A DNA stretch of 64,000 nucleotides from Qipengyuania_C sp046254955 (GCF_046254955.1 NZ_JBJXRG010000002.1:310001-374000); one strand, 5' to 3'; positions 8,303-17,549 are shown, counted from the stretch's first letter. Numbers and translations: made by a program. The notes: generated from the sequence alone by a model not told the origin.

Positions 8303-9319
8303 CTAGACCAACCCTTCCAACACTTGGTCAGGCGGACGATGACCATCGACCCAAAAGCGAATATTGGCGATGACCTTCTCGCCCGAAGCCTCGCGTCCCT
8401 CGATTGTCGCGCTACCAATATGGGGCAGGGTCATTACGTTGGGGTGCTCCAACAGCCTGTGATCGACCTGTGGTTCGTCGGGATAAACATCGAGGCCAGC
8501 TCCTGCGAGGTGACCTCGCTTTAACGCTGAAATCAAGGCTTCCTGATCAACCAGTTCGCCCCGGGCAGTGTTGATCAGGGCAGAGCCCGGTTTCATAAGC
8601 GCGATCCTGCGCTCATCGAGCAAGTGAGTTGTATCGGTGGTGTGCGGGCAGTGGAGACTGAGTATGTCAGCCTCGGCGAGCAGGGCATCAAGGTCGGCGA
8701 CGTAACGCACTCCGAGCATGCGTTCGACAGCTTCGGGAAGTTGCTTGCGATTGTGGTAGGCAATCTCAAGTCCGAATGCCTTGGCGCGGTGGGCGACCGC
8801 CTGACCGATCCGGCCCATGCCGACAATGCCCAGCACTTTGCCACCGAGCTTGCGGCCCAGCAGCCGCGAGGGTGCCCAACCGGTCCATTCTCCACGCCTC
8901 ACGAGGCCGACACCTTCGCGTACTCTACGAGGCACGCCGATGATCATTTCCATCGCAATATCGGCGGTATCATCAGTGAAGACACCGGGTGTGTTGGTGA
9001 CCACTATCTTGCGGTGTGCAGCGGCGGCAAGATCGATGTGATCGGTTCCTGCGCCGAAGTTGGCTATGAGGCGTAGGCGGTCTCCGGCTTGGCCAATGAG
9101 ATCCGCATCGATTTCATCGGTGACCGTTGGGACAAGGATATCACAGTCTTGCATCGCTTTGCCGAGTTGTTCGCGATTGAGCGGCGTGTCGTCCATGTTG
9201 AGCACGCAATCGAAGAGCTCTTTCATACGGGCTTCGACGCTGGGCATGAGGTGCCGGGTCACGACAACACGCGGTTTGCCTTCGATCCGCCGTGTAACCT
9301 GTTCTGCGTTGGTTGGCAT
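8303..9319 (-). CDS. D-isomer-specific 2-hydroxyacid dehydrogenase
   Basis: A 338-residue NAD(P)-dependent dehydrogenase of the glyoxylate/hydroxypyruvate reductase or formate dehydrogenase-like superfamily. It has the nucleotide-binding GMGRIG at 167-172 and the catalytic triad R253 (NTARGE), E282 (PDEP) and H300 (LPHIGSA). The substrate-loop sequence NFGAGTDHID resembles D-glycerate dehydrogenase/glyoxylate reductase. It reduces or oxidises small 2-oxo/2-hydroxy acids in the cytoplasm. It is monocistronic and divergent from the SH3 gene. The exact substrate is uncertain. Confidence 0.88.
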   Translation of the reverse strand: MPTNAEQVTRRIEGKPRVVVTRHLMPSVEARMKELFDCVLNMDDTPLNREQLGKAMQDCDILVPTVTDEIDADLIGQAGDRLRLIANFGAGTDHIDLAAAAHRKIVVTNTPGVFTDDTADIAMEMIIGVPRRVREGVGLVRRGEWTGWAPSRLLGRKLGGKVLGIVGMGRIGQAVAHRAKAFGLEIAYHNRKQLPEAVERMLGVRYVADLDALLAEADILSLHCPHTTDTTHLLDERRIALMKPGSALINTARGELVDQEALISALKRGHLAGAGLDVYPDEPQVDHRLLEHPNVMTLPHIGSATIEGREASGEKVIANIRFWVDGHRPPDQVLEGLV

Positions 9320-9413
9320 GCTTGTGTCGCTAGGACCAGTGCGGCGCGTCGGTCAAGCAAATCGCATGACATCGCTTGAACGAAATGGGGAAGGGGAGCT
9401 ATGCGAACTGCAA

Positions 9414-9875
9414 ATGCGCTTCCGGATTCTCTTTATACTTGCGGCACTTCTTGGCAGCATGGCGGCTGCACAGGATCGGGAAGTTCCTTACTGGGCCAGC
9501 ATGCGCGCGACGGAAGTGAACATGCGGGTTGGCCCAAGCGCGGACTACCAGATAGACTGGGTCTACAAGCGCAAGGGCATGCCGGTAAAGGTCATTAGGT
9601 TACGCGAAGGCTGGCGCCTGATCGAAGATGTCGATGGAGCGCAAGGGTGGGTCGTCGCTCGCTTGCTGACGCCCGAGCGGGGAGCATTGGTTATCGGTGA
9701 AGGCGAGGCCGAAATGCAATCCGAGCCTGGCGGTTCCGGCACGATACGATGGCGATTGGCCCCTGGCGTGGTCGGCGTATTGGGCAAATGCCAAGGACAA
9801 TGGTGCGAACTGGATGTTCAGGGCCACAAGGGCTGGGTTAGCGCCGAACGCTTGTGGGGAGACGGCGATCCCTAA
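9414..9875 (+). CDS. Secreted SH3-domain protein
   Basis: A 153-residue exported protein with signal peptide residues 1-19 (cut after AAA) and two bacterial SH3-like repeats. The first begins at the motif NMRVGPSADY; the second lies near LGKCQGQWCELD. Such domains bind cell-wall peptides or partner proteins. I chose ATG 9414 because it gives a clean signal peptide, but the best ribosome-binding site (AAGGGGAG at 9391-9398) is 15 bases away and would better fit a CTG at 9408. ATG 9366 is also in frame but would bury the signal. A terminator follows directly. Confidence 0.8.
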   Translation: MRFRILFILAALLGSMAAAQDREVPYWASMRATEVNMRVGPSADYQIDWVYKRKGMPVKVIRLREGWRLIEDVDGAQGWVVARLLTPERGALVIGEGEAEMQSEPGGSGTIRWRLAPGVVGVLGKCQGQWCELDVQGHKGWVSAERLWGDGDP

Positions 9876-9878
9876 GGA

Positions 9879-9906
9879 AAAAGGCGGCCCCGAGGGACCG
9901 CCTTTT
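9879..9906. terminator. Bidirectional rho-independent terminator
   Basis: A 9-base perfect stem, AAAAGGCGG (9879-9887) with CCGCCTTTT (9898-9906), plus a short inner stem. T-runs occur on both strands. It lies between the convergent SH3 gene and the small lipoprotein gene, so it can end both transcripts. Confidence 0.85.
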
Positions 9907-9939
9907 CGTTTACTCAGTTGGTTCTGTAAGGTTTAAGGC

Positions 9940-10329
9940 TCAGCCTTCCGCAGCTGCAGGCCGCACGGTTACGACTTCACCGTCGTCGCTGGTTGATGTG
10001 AAGCTGCCATCTTCGCCAACTTCACTATTTGTCCAGCACATCGCGCCTTCCTCGTCACCATCAGCATCGAAGCACGTCTTGCCGTCAGCCTCGGTTATCG
10101 TGCCGGTGGAGGCGTCGTCGCCTACTTGGGCACTGAATGTCCCGTCTTCATTCGCAGTGAAGGTTCCGACGCTGCCATCCGAGTATGTTACTTCATAATC
10201 GCCTGGACCGCCGGGGACAGCGATAGTCTCCGCAGCAGCCACTTCTTCTTCGACCATCGCTTCCTCAGCTTCTTGCTCGGCGCAAGCGGTGAGTGCGAGA
10301 ATTGCAGTTGCAGCAAGTAGTTTTTTCAT
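9940..10329 (-). CDS. Small acidic lipoprotein of unknown function
   Basis: A 129-residue predicted lipoprotein. The signal (MKKLLAATAI onward) ends in lipobox LTAC with C16 as the lipidation site. The mature part is very acidic: an Ala/Glu linker, then a beta-rich domain with repeated DG turns (YSDGSVGTF, NEDGTFSAQ, EDGSFTS) and two cysteines (KTCFDAD, AMCWTN) that could form a disulfide. I do not recognise a named family. ATG 10329 is preferred over ATG 10335 because GGGAG lies 6 bases before it. A 14-base palindrome lies 22 bases upstream. Confidence 0.75.
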   Translation of the reverse strand: MKKLLAATAILALTACAEQEAEEAMVEEEVAAAETIAVPGGPGDYEVTYSDGSVGTFTANEDGTFSAQVGDDASTGTITEADGKTCFDADGDEEGAMCWTNSEVGEDGSFTSTSDDGEVVTVRPAAAEG

Positions 10330-10351
10330 GTCCATCTCCCAATTGGAAGCG

Positions 10352-10365
10352 GCGTGCTAGCACGC
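10352..10365. promoter_or_regulatory. 14-base perfect palindrome upstream of the lipoprotein gene
   Basis: GCGTGCTAGCACGC is perfectly self-complementary and lies 22 bases upstream of the lipoprotein start. The position fits an operator for a dimeric regulator. There is no T-run, so a terminator for the thiolase gene is less likely. The cognate regulator is unknown. Confidence 0.4.
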
Positions 10366-10403
10366 AACGCACCGCATGGCGAATCATGGCGAGGCGGACG
10401 AAC

Positions 10404-11600
10404 TCAGATGAGTTCGACTGCTACGGCAGTGGCTTCCCCGCCGCCTATGCATAAACTCGCGATACCCCTTGTTTTACCTTGCTTCTTGAGCGCGTTGAGG
10501 AGTGTGACGATGATACGCGTGCCGCTCGCTCCGATCGGATGACCCAGCGCGGTGCCGCCTCCATTTACGTTGATTCTCTCGTGCGGGATGCCGATGTCGC
10601 GCATCGCGAACATGGCGACGCAGGCAAATGCTTCGTTGACTTCCCACAGGTCGACTTCTTCGGCAGTCCATCCTGCAGATTCAAGGACTTTTTCAATGGC
10701 ACCGATCGGTGCGGTGGTAAACTTGGCGGGCTCATGAGCATGCGCTGCCATGGCGACGATCTTGGCAACAGGTTCGAGACCTTTGTCCTTCGCCACGCTT
10801 TCACGAGTAAGAACAACCGCGGCAGCGCCATCGGAGATCGAACTGGAAGTTGCTGCGGTGATCGTACCGTCCTTCGCGAATGCTGGCCGCAATGTGGGGA
10901 TCTTGTCTGGCTTGCCGCGGCCCGGCTGCTCGTCGTGCTCGACTATGGTTTCACCCCGGCGGCTTGTCACCGTGACCGGCACAACCTCGTCAGCAAAGGC
11001 GCCGCTTTCGATCGCGGCATTGGCGCGCCGTAGGCTTTCGATGGAGTAGTCATCCATCTCTTCGCGGGTCATTTGGTATTCATTGGCGGTTTCCTGCGCG
11101 AATGTGCCCATCGCACGGCCTTCTTCGTAAGCGTCTTCGAGGCCATCGAGGAACATGTGGTCGTATGCGGTGTCATGCCCGATCCGCGCCCCCGAACGAT
11201 GCTTCTTGAGCAGATAAGGCGCATTGGTCATGCTTTCCATCCCGCCGGCGACAACCGCATCAATGGTTCCACTGGCGAGTGCTTCCGCCCCCATGATGAC
11301 AGTCTGCATCCCGCTTCCGCAAACCTTGTTGACCGTCGTAGCTTGGACTGACTTGGGAAGTCCCGCCTTGATCATAGCCTGGCGAGCGGGGGCCTGGCCG
11401 AGGCCGGCGGGAAGAACGCAACCCATGTATGCGCGGTCGAATTCTTCCGGAGCGACGCCGGAGCGTTCGACGGCAGCCTTCACTGCGGTCGCTCCCAGAT
11501 CGGTCGCGCTTACATCGGCGAGCGCGCCTTGCATTCCCCCCATCGGGGTGCGGGCATACGACAGGATAACAACGGGGTCAGAAGCGGAGAAATGGGGCAT
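10404..11600 (-). CDS. Acetyl-CoA C-acyltransferase (thiolase)
   Basis: A 398-residue thiolase that either condenses two acetyl-CoA or cleaves 3-ketoacyl-CoA. Active-site residues are C94 (NKVCGSGM), H354 (ALGHPIGASG) and C384 (LCIGGGEA), all intact. Length and motifs fit the biosynthetic acetyl-CoA acetyltransferase class (AtoB/PhaA type), but separation from degradative thiolases is not certain. It is monocistronic and divergent from the aldehyde dehydrogenase gene, with about 143 bases of shared promoter region. Confidence 0.9.
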   Translation of the reverse strand: MPHFSASDPVVILSYARTPMGGMQGALADVSATDLGATAVKAAVERSGVAPEEFDRAYMGCVLPAGLGQAPARQAMIKAGLPKSVQATTVNKVCGSGMQTVIMGAEALASGTIDAVVAGGMESMTNAPYLLKKHRSGARIGHDTAYDHMFLDGLEDAYEEGRAMGTFAQETANEYQMTREEMDDYSIESLRRANAAIESGAFADEVVPVTVTSRRGETIVEHDEQPGRGKPDKIPTLRPAFAKDGTITAATSSSISDGAAAVVLTRESVAKDKGLEPVAKIVAMAAHAHEPAKFTTAPIGAIEKVLESAGWTAEEVDLWEVNEAFACVAMFAMRDIGIPHERINVNGGGTALGHPIGASGTRIIVTLLNALKKQGKTRGIASLCIGGGEATAVAVELI

Positions 11601-11743
11601 TTTAGATACTCGCCTGAGTGGGGGATAGGTCTGCTTGCCTAATGCTGCACTGCAGTAAAATCAATCGGAGAAGCTCTGTGCTTGTCACAAGCGGCGCTTT
11701 CGGCAAAGACAATGGCAAATCGAAACTAACCGGAGAGCAAGCC

Positions 11744-13174
11744 ATGGCAGATGATCAGAAAATGGAGATGGAGCGCGTCCTCAGGCTGCAGCGCACTGCT
11801 CACACCGCGAACCGTCCCGAACCGATGGCTCTCCGCAAGGATCGAATAAAGCGTGCCATGTCACTGCTGAAAGAGCACGGGGATACACTGTGTAAGGCCA
11901 TGGGAGCCGATTTCGGAAATCGCTCACCACGCCAGTCGATGCTGACCGATATCGCCGGCACGATCAATTTCGGCAAGTATTGCCTCAAGAACATGGACAA
12001 ATGGGCCAAGACCGACAAGCGCAGCGTTCAATTCCCGCTTGGGCTGCTGGGAGCCAAGGCCGAGGTGCGCTACGAGCCCAAGGGCGTCATTGGCATTCTC
12101 AGCCCCTGGAATTTCCCGGTTAATCTTTCCATCGGGCCGCTGATGCAGGTTCTAGCAGCGGGCAACCGCGCAATGATCAAGCCGAGCGAGTTTACCGAGC
12201 GCACCAGCCTGCTGACGAAGGAACTGATCGAGGAATATTTTACTCCCGATGAGGTCGCGGTTTTCACGGGCGGCCCTGAAGTCGCCCACGCGTTCTCAGG
12301 CCTTCCTTTCGATCACCTCGTCTTTACCGGCTCTACTGCCACTGGCCGCAAGGTGATGGAGTCGGCCGCAGCAAACCTTGTTCCAGTCACGCTGGAATTG
12401 GGTGGGAAATCCCCGGTGTTCTTGGGTCGCAGCGCCGACTACGAAAAGGCCGGGGAGCGCATTGCCTTAGGCAAAATGATGAACGCCGGACAAATTTGTC
12501 TTGCGCCGGATTATCTCTACGTGCCCGAGGATCGCGAAGACAGCGCTATCGCTGCCGTCGAGCTTGGCGTGCGCAACATGTATCCGACGCTGCTCGATAA
12601 CGATGATTATGCTTCGGTCGTGACCGACAGGCATTTCGACCGGCTCCAATCGATGGTTGCCGACGCCAGGGACAAGGGCGCCGAAGTAATAGAAATCAAT
12701 CCGGGCGACGAGGATTTCTCCAACACAAACGCTCGCAAGATGCCTTTGACGGTCCTGCGCAACGTGACGGACGACATGCAGGCAATGCAAGAGGAGATTT
12801 TCGGTCCGGTGCTGCCGGTAAAGACCTACAAGAATGTAGACGAAGCGATCGACTATGTGAACGAGCGCGATCGTCCGTTGGGTCTGTATTACTTCGGTGA
12901 AGACAAGGGCGAGCGCGAACGCGTGCTGACCAAGACCATCTCCGGCGGCGTCACCGTGAATGATGTGATTTTCCATGTCTCGATGGAGGACCTGCCATTC
13001 GGCGGTGTGGGACCATCGGGCATCGGGAGCTATCACGGGGTTGAGGGCTTCCGCGAATTCAGCCATGCACGCAGCGTCTATACACAACCGAAGATCGACG
13101 TGGCCGGGCTAGGCGGGTTCAAGCCCCCCTATGGCGAGAAAACTGACAAGGCGCTCAAAGCCATGATGAAATGA
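11744..13174 (+). CDS. Aldehyde dehydrogenase, coniferyl-aldehyde dehydrogenase type
   Basis: A 476-residue NAD(P)-dependent aldehyde dehydrogenase. Catalytic C252 (NAGQICLAPD) and general-base E218 (LELGGKSP) are present, as are the cofactor-site PWNFP (121-125) and FTGST (194-198). The Cys context followed by APDY, the short C-terminus and the overall length match the coniferyl aldehyde dehydrogenase branch (CalB-like). An upstream in-frame ATG at 11618 exists, but ATG 11744 has the ribosome-binding site CGGAGAG and the normal length. The stop overlaps the next start as ATGA. Confidence 0.87.
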   Translation: MADDQKMEMERVLRLQRTAHTANRPEPMALRKDRIKRAMSLLKEHGDTLCKAMGADFGNRSPRQSMLTDIAGTINFGKYCLKNMDKWAKTDKRSVQFPLGLLGAKAEVRYEPKGVIGILSPWNFPVNLSIGPLMQVLAAGNRAMIKPSEFTERTSLLTKELIEEYFTPDEVAVFTGGPEVAHAFSGLPFDHLVFTGSTATGRKVMESAAANLVPVTLELGGKSPVFLGRSADYEKAGERIALGKMMNAGQICLAPDYLYVPEDREDSAIAAVELGVRNMYPTLLDNDDYASVVTDRHFDRLQSMVADARDKGAEVIEINPGDEDFSNTNARKMPLTVLRNVTDDMQAMQEEIFGPVLPVKTYKNVDEAIDYVNERDRPLGLYYFGEDKGERERVLTKTISGGVTVNDVIFHVSMEDLPFGGVGPSGIGSYHGVEGFREFSHARSVYTQPKIDVAGLGGFKPPYGEKTDKALKAMMK

Positions 13175-14433
13175 GGATCGCATCGGCGATCTTTGCGGCC
13201 GTTCTTCTGGCCGGATGCGTCACCATTCCCTCCATTGCGCAGCCGGAACCGGAAGCCGCCAGCGCAGTGGCAACGTGGCGATCGGTCGATGCCGAGACAG
13301 GCCAGATCCGCGACATTGAAGGGCTTGAGCAGCTTGCTCGTGATTTCCCCAATAGCGGAAATGTGCGACTTCGCTTGCTGCAGCCTTATCTCGCGGCGGG
13401 CGAAGCAGAGAAAGTCCTTGAGACGCTCGAATGGCTTTATGATCGCGGATACGTTTTCGGCGAAGTTCCTCAGCGACAGATACCTAAGCTTCTCGAAGGT
13501 GTCGATCCAGGGCGCATCGCCGAACGGCTGATCGCCGAAGCGGAAGTAATTGAAAGAAGCAAGGTGTTTGCTGAGACACCGTCAGAAGTCGGGCTCGGGG
13601 AAAGTGTCATTCGAGACCCCAAGGATGACCGCCTCATCGTCACCAGCGTTTCCGAAAATGCGATATTTGGCCGGAGGGCAGGGCAGGATTGGGACGGATA
13701 TAGCCCCCAAGGCGCCGCGAACATCAGTGGTATTGTGCTGGATCAGCAGCGACATATTGTCTGGCTTGCCTCGGGCCATATCGATGGCTCCGAAAGCGCT
13801 GACGGATTTACTGGACTTATCGGACTCGACCATCGCAACAGTTCCGAGATCCGCATCCCGGCACCCGAAGGTGTAAACATTTCTGATCTCACCATCGCGC
13901 CGGATGGAACTGTCTTCGGCAGCGACCCACTCGGTGGCGGAATCTACGCAGCGCGTCATGACAGTGCGGAGATGGTCACAATAATCTCGCCGGGTACCAT
14001 GCGCTCACCTCAAGGGCTGGCGCTGAGTTCAGACGGATTGCGGCTCTATGTGAGCGATTACCGCTACGGAATCGCTGCGATCGAACGAGACTCGGGAAGA
14101 GTTTTGCGGCTCGCTAGCGACATCCCGATCATACTGGACGGGATTGATGGACTATGGCGCTTTGGTGACGAGCTTGTCGCAGTCCAGAACGGCACCAGTC
14201 CGATGCGGATTGCAGCTTTTCGGCTGTCTGCAGACGGGATGCGTGTTGTTGGTCATCGCGTGCTGGAGCAAGCCCATACGCAGTGGACCGAGCCTCTTTC
14301 AGGAAGTGTAGACGGCGATAGCTTGCTGTACATCGGGAACGGCCAGTGGGATCGTTTTGTCCAAGGTGAGCCGGCGCAAGATAAAGCAGCACTTCCTACC
14401 CAGATTCGCCGGTTGCCCTTGCATCGGGATTGA
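13171..14433 (+). CDS. Lipoprotein with helical N-domain and SMP-30/NHL-like beta-propeller
   Basis: A 420-residue predicted lipoprotein with a lipobox ending LLAGC (C16). Residues 40-110 look like TPR-type helices (GLEQLARDFPNSGNVRLRLL). From about residue 130 there are repeated four-strand blades of the SMP-30/gluconolactonase or NHL type, with motifs such as LTIAPDGTVFGSD and LALSSDGLRLYVSD. It probably sits at the inner face of the outer membrane or in the periplasm as a binding or lactonase-like protein. It is translationally coupled to the aldehyde dehydrogenase (ATGA overlap), hinting at a shared pathway, but a substrate cannot be named. Confidence 0.65.
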   Translation: MRIASAIFAAVLLAGCVTIPSIAQPEPEAASAVATWRSVDAETGQIRDIEGLEQLARDFPNSGNVRLRLLQPYLAAGEAEKVLETLEWLYDRGYVFGEVPQRQIPKLLEGVDPGRIAERLIAEAEVIERSKVFAETPSEVGLGESVIRDPKDDRLIVTSVSENAIFGRRAGQDWDGYSPQGAANISGIVLDQQRHIVWLASGHIDGSESADGFTGLIGLDHRNSSEIRIPAPEGVNISDLTIAPDGTVFGSDPLGGGIYAARHDSAEMVTIISPGTMRSPQGLALSSDGLRLYVSDYRYGIAAIERDSGRVLRLASDIPIILDGIDGLWRFGDELVAVQNGTSPMRIAAFRLSADGMRVVGHRVLEQAHTQWTEPLSGSVDGDSLLYIGNGQWDRFVQGEPAQDKAALPTQIRRLPLHRD

Positions 14434-14571
14434 CGCGTTGGACCGATCAGGCTGACCTTGAGCACCGAATTTCTTTCGCAAATTCCTGATTCCCGCCCAG
14501 CCACCCCTTGCGCCTTGGTGTACGGCGGATTAGGGCGCGCCTCGAACCCTTAAGCTAGACGAGTCCGAGCC

Positions 14572-14946
14572 TTGGTCGATCTCAGCGAATATCTACCCAT
14601 CCTGATCTTTCTCTTCATTGCGGTGGGACTCTCGGCGGCATTCGTGTTCCTTCCAATGGGTGTTTCTCGCCTGACGGGCACGCATAACCCGGATGCGGAA
14701 AAGCTCAGCGAATACGAATGCGGTTTCCCGGCATTCGATGATGCCCGCAGCCGCTTCGACGTACGCTTCTATCTCGTTGCCTTGCTTTTCCTGATTTTCG
14801 ACCTCGAAGTCGCCTTTCTATTCCCTTGGGCAGTGAGCCTTGAGCACACAGGGTGGACGGGCTGGATCGCGATGATGATCTTCCTCGTCATCCTGACCGT
14901 GGGCTTTGCCTACGAATGGAAGAAAGGTGCTCTCGAATGGGATTGA
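14572..14946 (+). CDS. nuoA: NADH-quinone oxidoreductase subunit A
   Basis: A 124-residue membrane subunit of respiratory complex I with three transmembrane helices. The conserved YECGF motif lies in the first loop and DLEVAFLFPWA in the second helix. It opens the nuo operon. The start is TTG at 14572; no ATG or GTG gives a sensible N-terminus. The 138 bases upstream must hold the operon promoter; I could not identify convincing boxes there. The end overlaps nuoB by 10 bases. Confidence 0.95.
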   Translation: MVDLSEYLPILIFLFIAVGLSAAFVFLPMGVSRLTGTHNPDAEKLSEYECGFPAFDDARSRFDVRFYLVALLFLIFDLEVAFLFPWAVSLEHTGWTGWIAMMIFLVILTVGFAYEWKKGALEWD

Positions 14947-15488
14947 ATGAGACACTCCCTCGGGCAGCCAAGCCCGGCGAATTGCGTCAGCCCGATAAGG
15001 ATTACTTTCGTGCGCTCCAGAGCGAGGTGAATGACAAGGGTTTCCTCGTCACCAGCACCGAAGATGTTTTCCAATGGGCGCGTACCGGCAGCCTCTGGTG
15101 GATGACGTTTGGCCTGGCGTGCTGCGCGGTCGAGATGATCCACGCCAACATGCCGCGCTATGACATGGAGCGGTTCGGTGCCGCGCCGCGCGCCAGCCCG
15201 CGCCAAAGTGACCTGATGATCGTCGCCGGGACGCTGTGCAACAAGATGGCGCCGGCCTTGCGCAAGGTTTATGACCAGATGTCCGATCCCAAGTACGTGA
15301 TCAGCATGGGCAGCTGCGCCAACGGCGGCGGGTATTACCACTACAGCTATTCCGTTGTTCGCGGTTGTGACCGTATTGTGCCGGTCGACATCTATGTCCC
15401 GGGTTGCCCACCGACTGCAGAGGCACTTCTCTATGGCGTGATGCAACTGCAGCGGAAGATCCGCCGTGCGGGGACAATTGAGCGTTAA
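14937..15488 (+). CDS. nuoB: NADH-quinone oxidoreductase subunit B
   Basis: A 183-residue peripheral-arm subunit carrying the terminal [4Fe-4S] cluster N2 that donates electrons to quinone. The four ligands are C62, C63 (LACCAVEM), C127 (GSCANGGG) and C157 (VPGCPPT). An in-frame ATG at 14853 exists, but ATG 14937 (MGLNETLP) gives the family N-terminus. It overlaps nuoA by 10 bases and ends one base before nuoC. Confidence 0.95.
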   Translation: MGLNETLPRAAKPGELRQPDKDYFRALQSEVNDKGFLVTSTEDVFQWARTGSLWWMTFGLACCAVEMIHANMPRYDMERFGAAPRASPRQSDLMIVAGTLCNKMAPALRKVYDQMSDPKYVISMGSCANGGGYYHYSYSVVRGCDRIVPVDIYVPGCPPTAEALLYGVMQLQRKIRRAGTIER

Positions 15489-15489
15489 G

Positions 15490-16341
15490 ATGGCTACCAT
15501 CCTTCACTCTGCACCGAAGTATTCTTCGAACGAAGGCGTGCGCGATGCGCTGGCAAAGGCGCTGGGCGACATGGTTGTCGATCACCGCGAGGAGCATGGC
15601 GAGATTCTGCTGACGGTCAGGCGTGAAAGCCTCGCTGATGCGCTCAAGCTTCTGCGCGACGATCATGCATACCAGCAACTGATGGAAATCGCCGGAGTTG
15701 ACTTCCCGAGCCGCCCGGAGCGGTTTGAAGTCGTCTACATGCTGCTCAGCCTGACCAAGAACCACCGGATCATGGTCAAATGCAGCATCGATGAGGCAAC
15801 TCCGGTGCCAACGGTCACCACGCTGTGGCCGAATGCCGGTTGGCTTGAGCGCGAAGTGTTCGATATGTTCGGTGTGCTGTTTGACGGCAATACCGACTTG
15901 CGCCGGATTCTCACCGACTATGGCTTCGAGGGCCACCCGTTCCGCAAGGATTTCCCGCTCACCGGCTATGTCGAACTTCGCTATTCCGAGGAAGAAAAGC
16001 GGGTGGTTTATGAGCCGGTGGAGCTTGCCCAGGACTTGCGCCAGTTCGATTTCATGAGCCCGTGGGAAGGGGCAGACTACGTTCTGCCGGGCGACGAGAA
16101 GGCCGAAACACCTCCGATCGATGAGCCCAAGACCACCGAGGATACCGAAGACAGCGGCGCAGGCGATGCCACTGACGAGAAAGCAGCCGAGAAAGTCAGC
16201 GCCGGCTCTCCTGCCGAAGTCGACACCGATGTCGATGTCGAATCTCCCGAAGCGACCGAGGATCGCGAAGATCGTTCGGAACGCGAAGCCAGCGAGCGCG
16301 ATACCAAGGGTGCGACCGAGCCGAAGGAGGAGGGCGAATGA
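15490..16341 (+). CDS. nuoC: NADH-quinone oxidoreductase subunit C with long acidic tail
   Basis: A 283-residue 30-kDa-type subunit of the peripheral arm, separate from NuoD (not fused as in E. coli). The 30 kDa signature is seen around residues 119-155 (EREVFDMFGVLFDG, GHPFRKDFPL). The normal protein ends at about residue 200. The remaining 83 residues are a disordered, strongly acidic tail of Glu/Asp/Thr/Ala/Ser with no predicted fold, ending in EPKEEGE. I chose ATG 15490 (MATILHS) over ATG 15466. The stop overlaps nuoD as ATGA. Confidence 0.93.
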   Translation: MATILHSAPKYSSNEGVRDALAKALGDMVVDHREEHGEILLTVRRESLADALKLLRDDHAYQQLMEIAGVDFPSRPERFEVVYMLLSLTKNHRIMVKCSIDEATPVPTVTTLWPNAGWLEREVFDMFGVLFDGNTDLRRILTDYGFEGHPFRKDFPLTGYVELRYSEEEKRVVYEPVELAQDLRQFDFMSPWEGADYVLPGDEKAETPPIDEPKTTEDTEDSGAGDATDEKAAEKVSAGSPAEVDTDVDVESPEATEDREDRSEREASERDTKGATEPKEEGE

Positions 16342-17549
16342 GCGTGCAGCTTGAACAGTCGCCCACCACCGGCGACGAAGTCATCACAAACTACACGATC
16401 AATTTCGGGCCTCAGCATCCGGCGGCGCACGGTGTGTTGCGCATGGTGATGGAGCTCGATGGCGAGGTTATCGAGCGGATCGACCCGCATGTCGGCCTAC
16501 TTCATCGCGGCACCGAGAAACTGATCGAGCATAAGACCTATCTGCAGGCGCTGCCGTATTTCGACCGGCTCGATTACTGCAGTCCGTTAGCGCAGGAATA
16601 CAGCTACGTTCTCGCGATCGAGAAGCTGCTCAACATCGAAGTGCCGGAGCGCGCACAGTACCTCAGGGTGCTGTTCACGGAGCTGACCCGCATCAGTAAC
16701 CACATGCTCAACATGGGCGCGCATATCCTTGATGTGGGTGCGTTCTCGCCGAACCTTTGGATCATGGACCTGCGCGAAGATTGCATGAACTTCTTCGAGC
16801 GGGCTTCGGGCGCACGCATGCACAGCGCTTATTATCGTCCTGGCGGCGTTCATCAGGATGTGCCGCTCAAGCTGCTGGCCGATATTGGCGACTGGATCGA
16901 CGGGCGTTTCTTCCCGTTGTTCGAGGATGCAATGAGCCTGGTGATGGACAATCGCATCTTCAAACAGCGCAATGTCGATATTGCGGTGGTTTCCAAAGAT
17001 GATGCGGTGGCCTGGGGATTCTCAGGTCCGATGATCCGCGCTGCCGGCATTCCGTGGGACCTGCGCAAGTCGCAGCCTTACGATGTCTATGACCGGATGA
17101 ATTTCGACATTCCCGTCGGCACCAATTCGGATTGCTATGACCGGTTTATGGTGCGCGTGAAGGAAGTCTACGAAAGCGCCAAGATCATCAAGCAGTGCCT
17201 CGCTGAAATGCCCGAAGGCCCAATTGCATCGGATGATCGCAAGGTCGTCCCGCCCATGCGCGGCGAGATGAAACAATCAATGGAAGCACTGATCCATCAT
17301 TTCAAGCTCTATACCGAGGGCTTCCATGTACCCGCGGGCGAAGTCTACGTCGCCACCGAAAGCCCCAAGGGCGAGTTCGGCGTCTACCTCGTAAGCGACG
17401 GCTCGAACAAACCCTATCGCTGCAAGATTCGCCCGACTGCGTTCTCGCACCTGCAAGCAATGGATTTCATGAGCAAGGGCCACATGTTGCCTGACGCGAC
17501 TGCCATTCTTGGCGCCATCGATGTCGTTTTCGGGGAGTGCGACCGGTGA
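16338..17549 (+). CDS. nuoD: NADH-quinone oxidoreductase subunit D
   Basis: A 403-residue 49-kDa subunit that forms the quinone pocket with NuoB. It is related to the large subunit of NiFe hydrogenases but lacks their metal-binding cysteines. Family segments include FGPQHPAAHGVLR near the N-terminus, HVGLLHRGTEKL, and the C-terminal DVVFGECDR. Length is normal. Starts with ATGA coupling to nuoC; its stop overlaps the GTG of a small membrane protein gene as GTGA. Confidence 0.97.
   Translation: MSVQLEQSPTTGDEVITNYTINFGPQHPAAHGVLRMVMELDGEVIERIDPHVGLLHRGTEKLIEHKTYLQALPYFDRLDYCSPLAQEYSYVLAIEKLLNIEVPERAQYLRVLFTELTRISNHMLNMGAHILDVGAFSPNLWIMDLREDCMNFFERASGARMHSAYYRPGGVHQDVPLKLLADIGDWIDGRFFPLFEDAMSLVMDNRIFKQRNVDIAVVSKDDAVAWGFSGPMIRAAGIPWDLRKSQPYDVYDRMNFDIPVGTNSDCYDRFMVRVKEVYESAKIIKQCLAEMPEGPIASDDRKVVPPMRGEMKQSMEALIHHFKLYTEGFHVPAGEVYVATESPKGEFGVYLVSDGSNKPYRCKIRPTAFSHLQAMDFMSKGHMLPDATAILGAIDVVFGECDR

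Noticed and set aside
8303..9319. Phosphoglycerate dehydrogenase (SerA)
   Set aside because: No ACT or C-terminal regulatory domain, and the substrate-site sequence fits glyoxylate/2-hydroxyacid reductases better.
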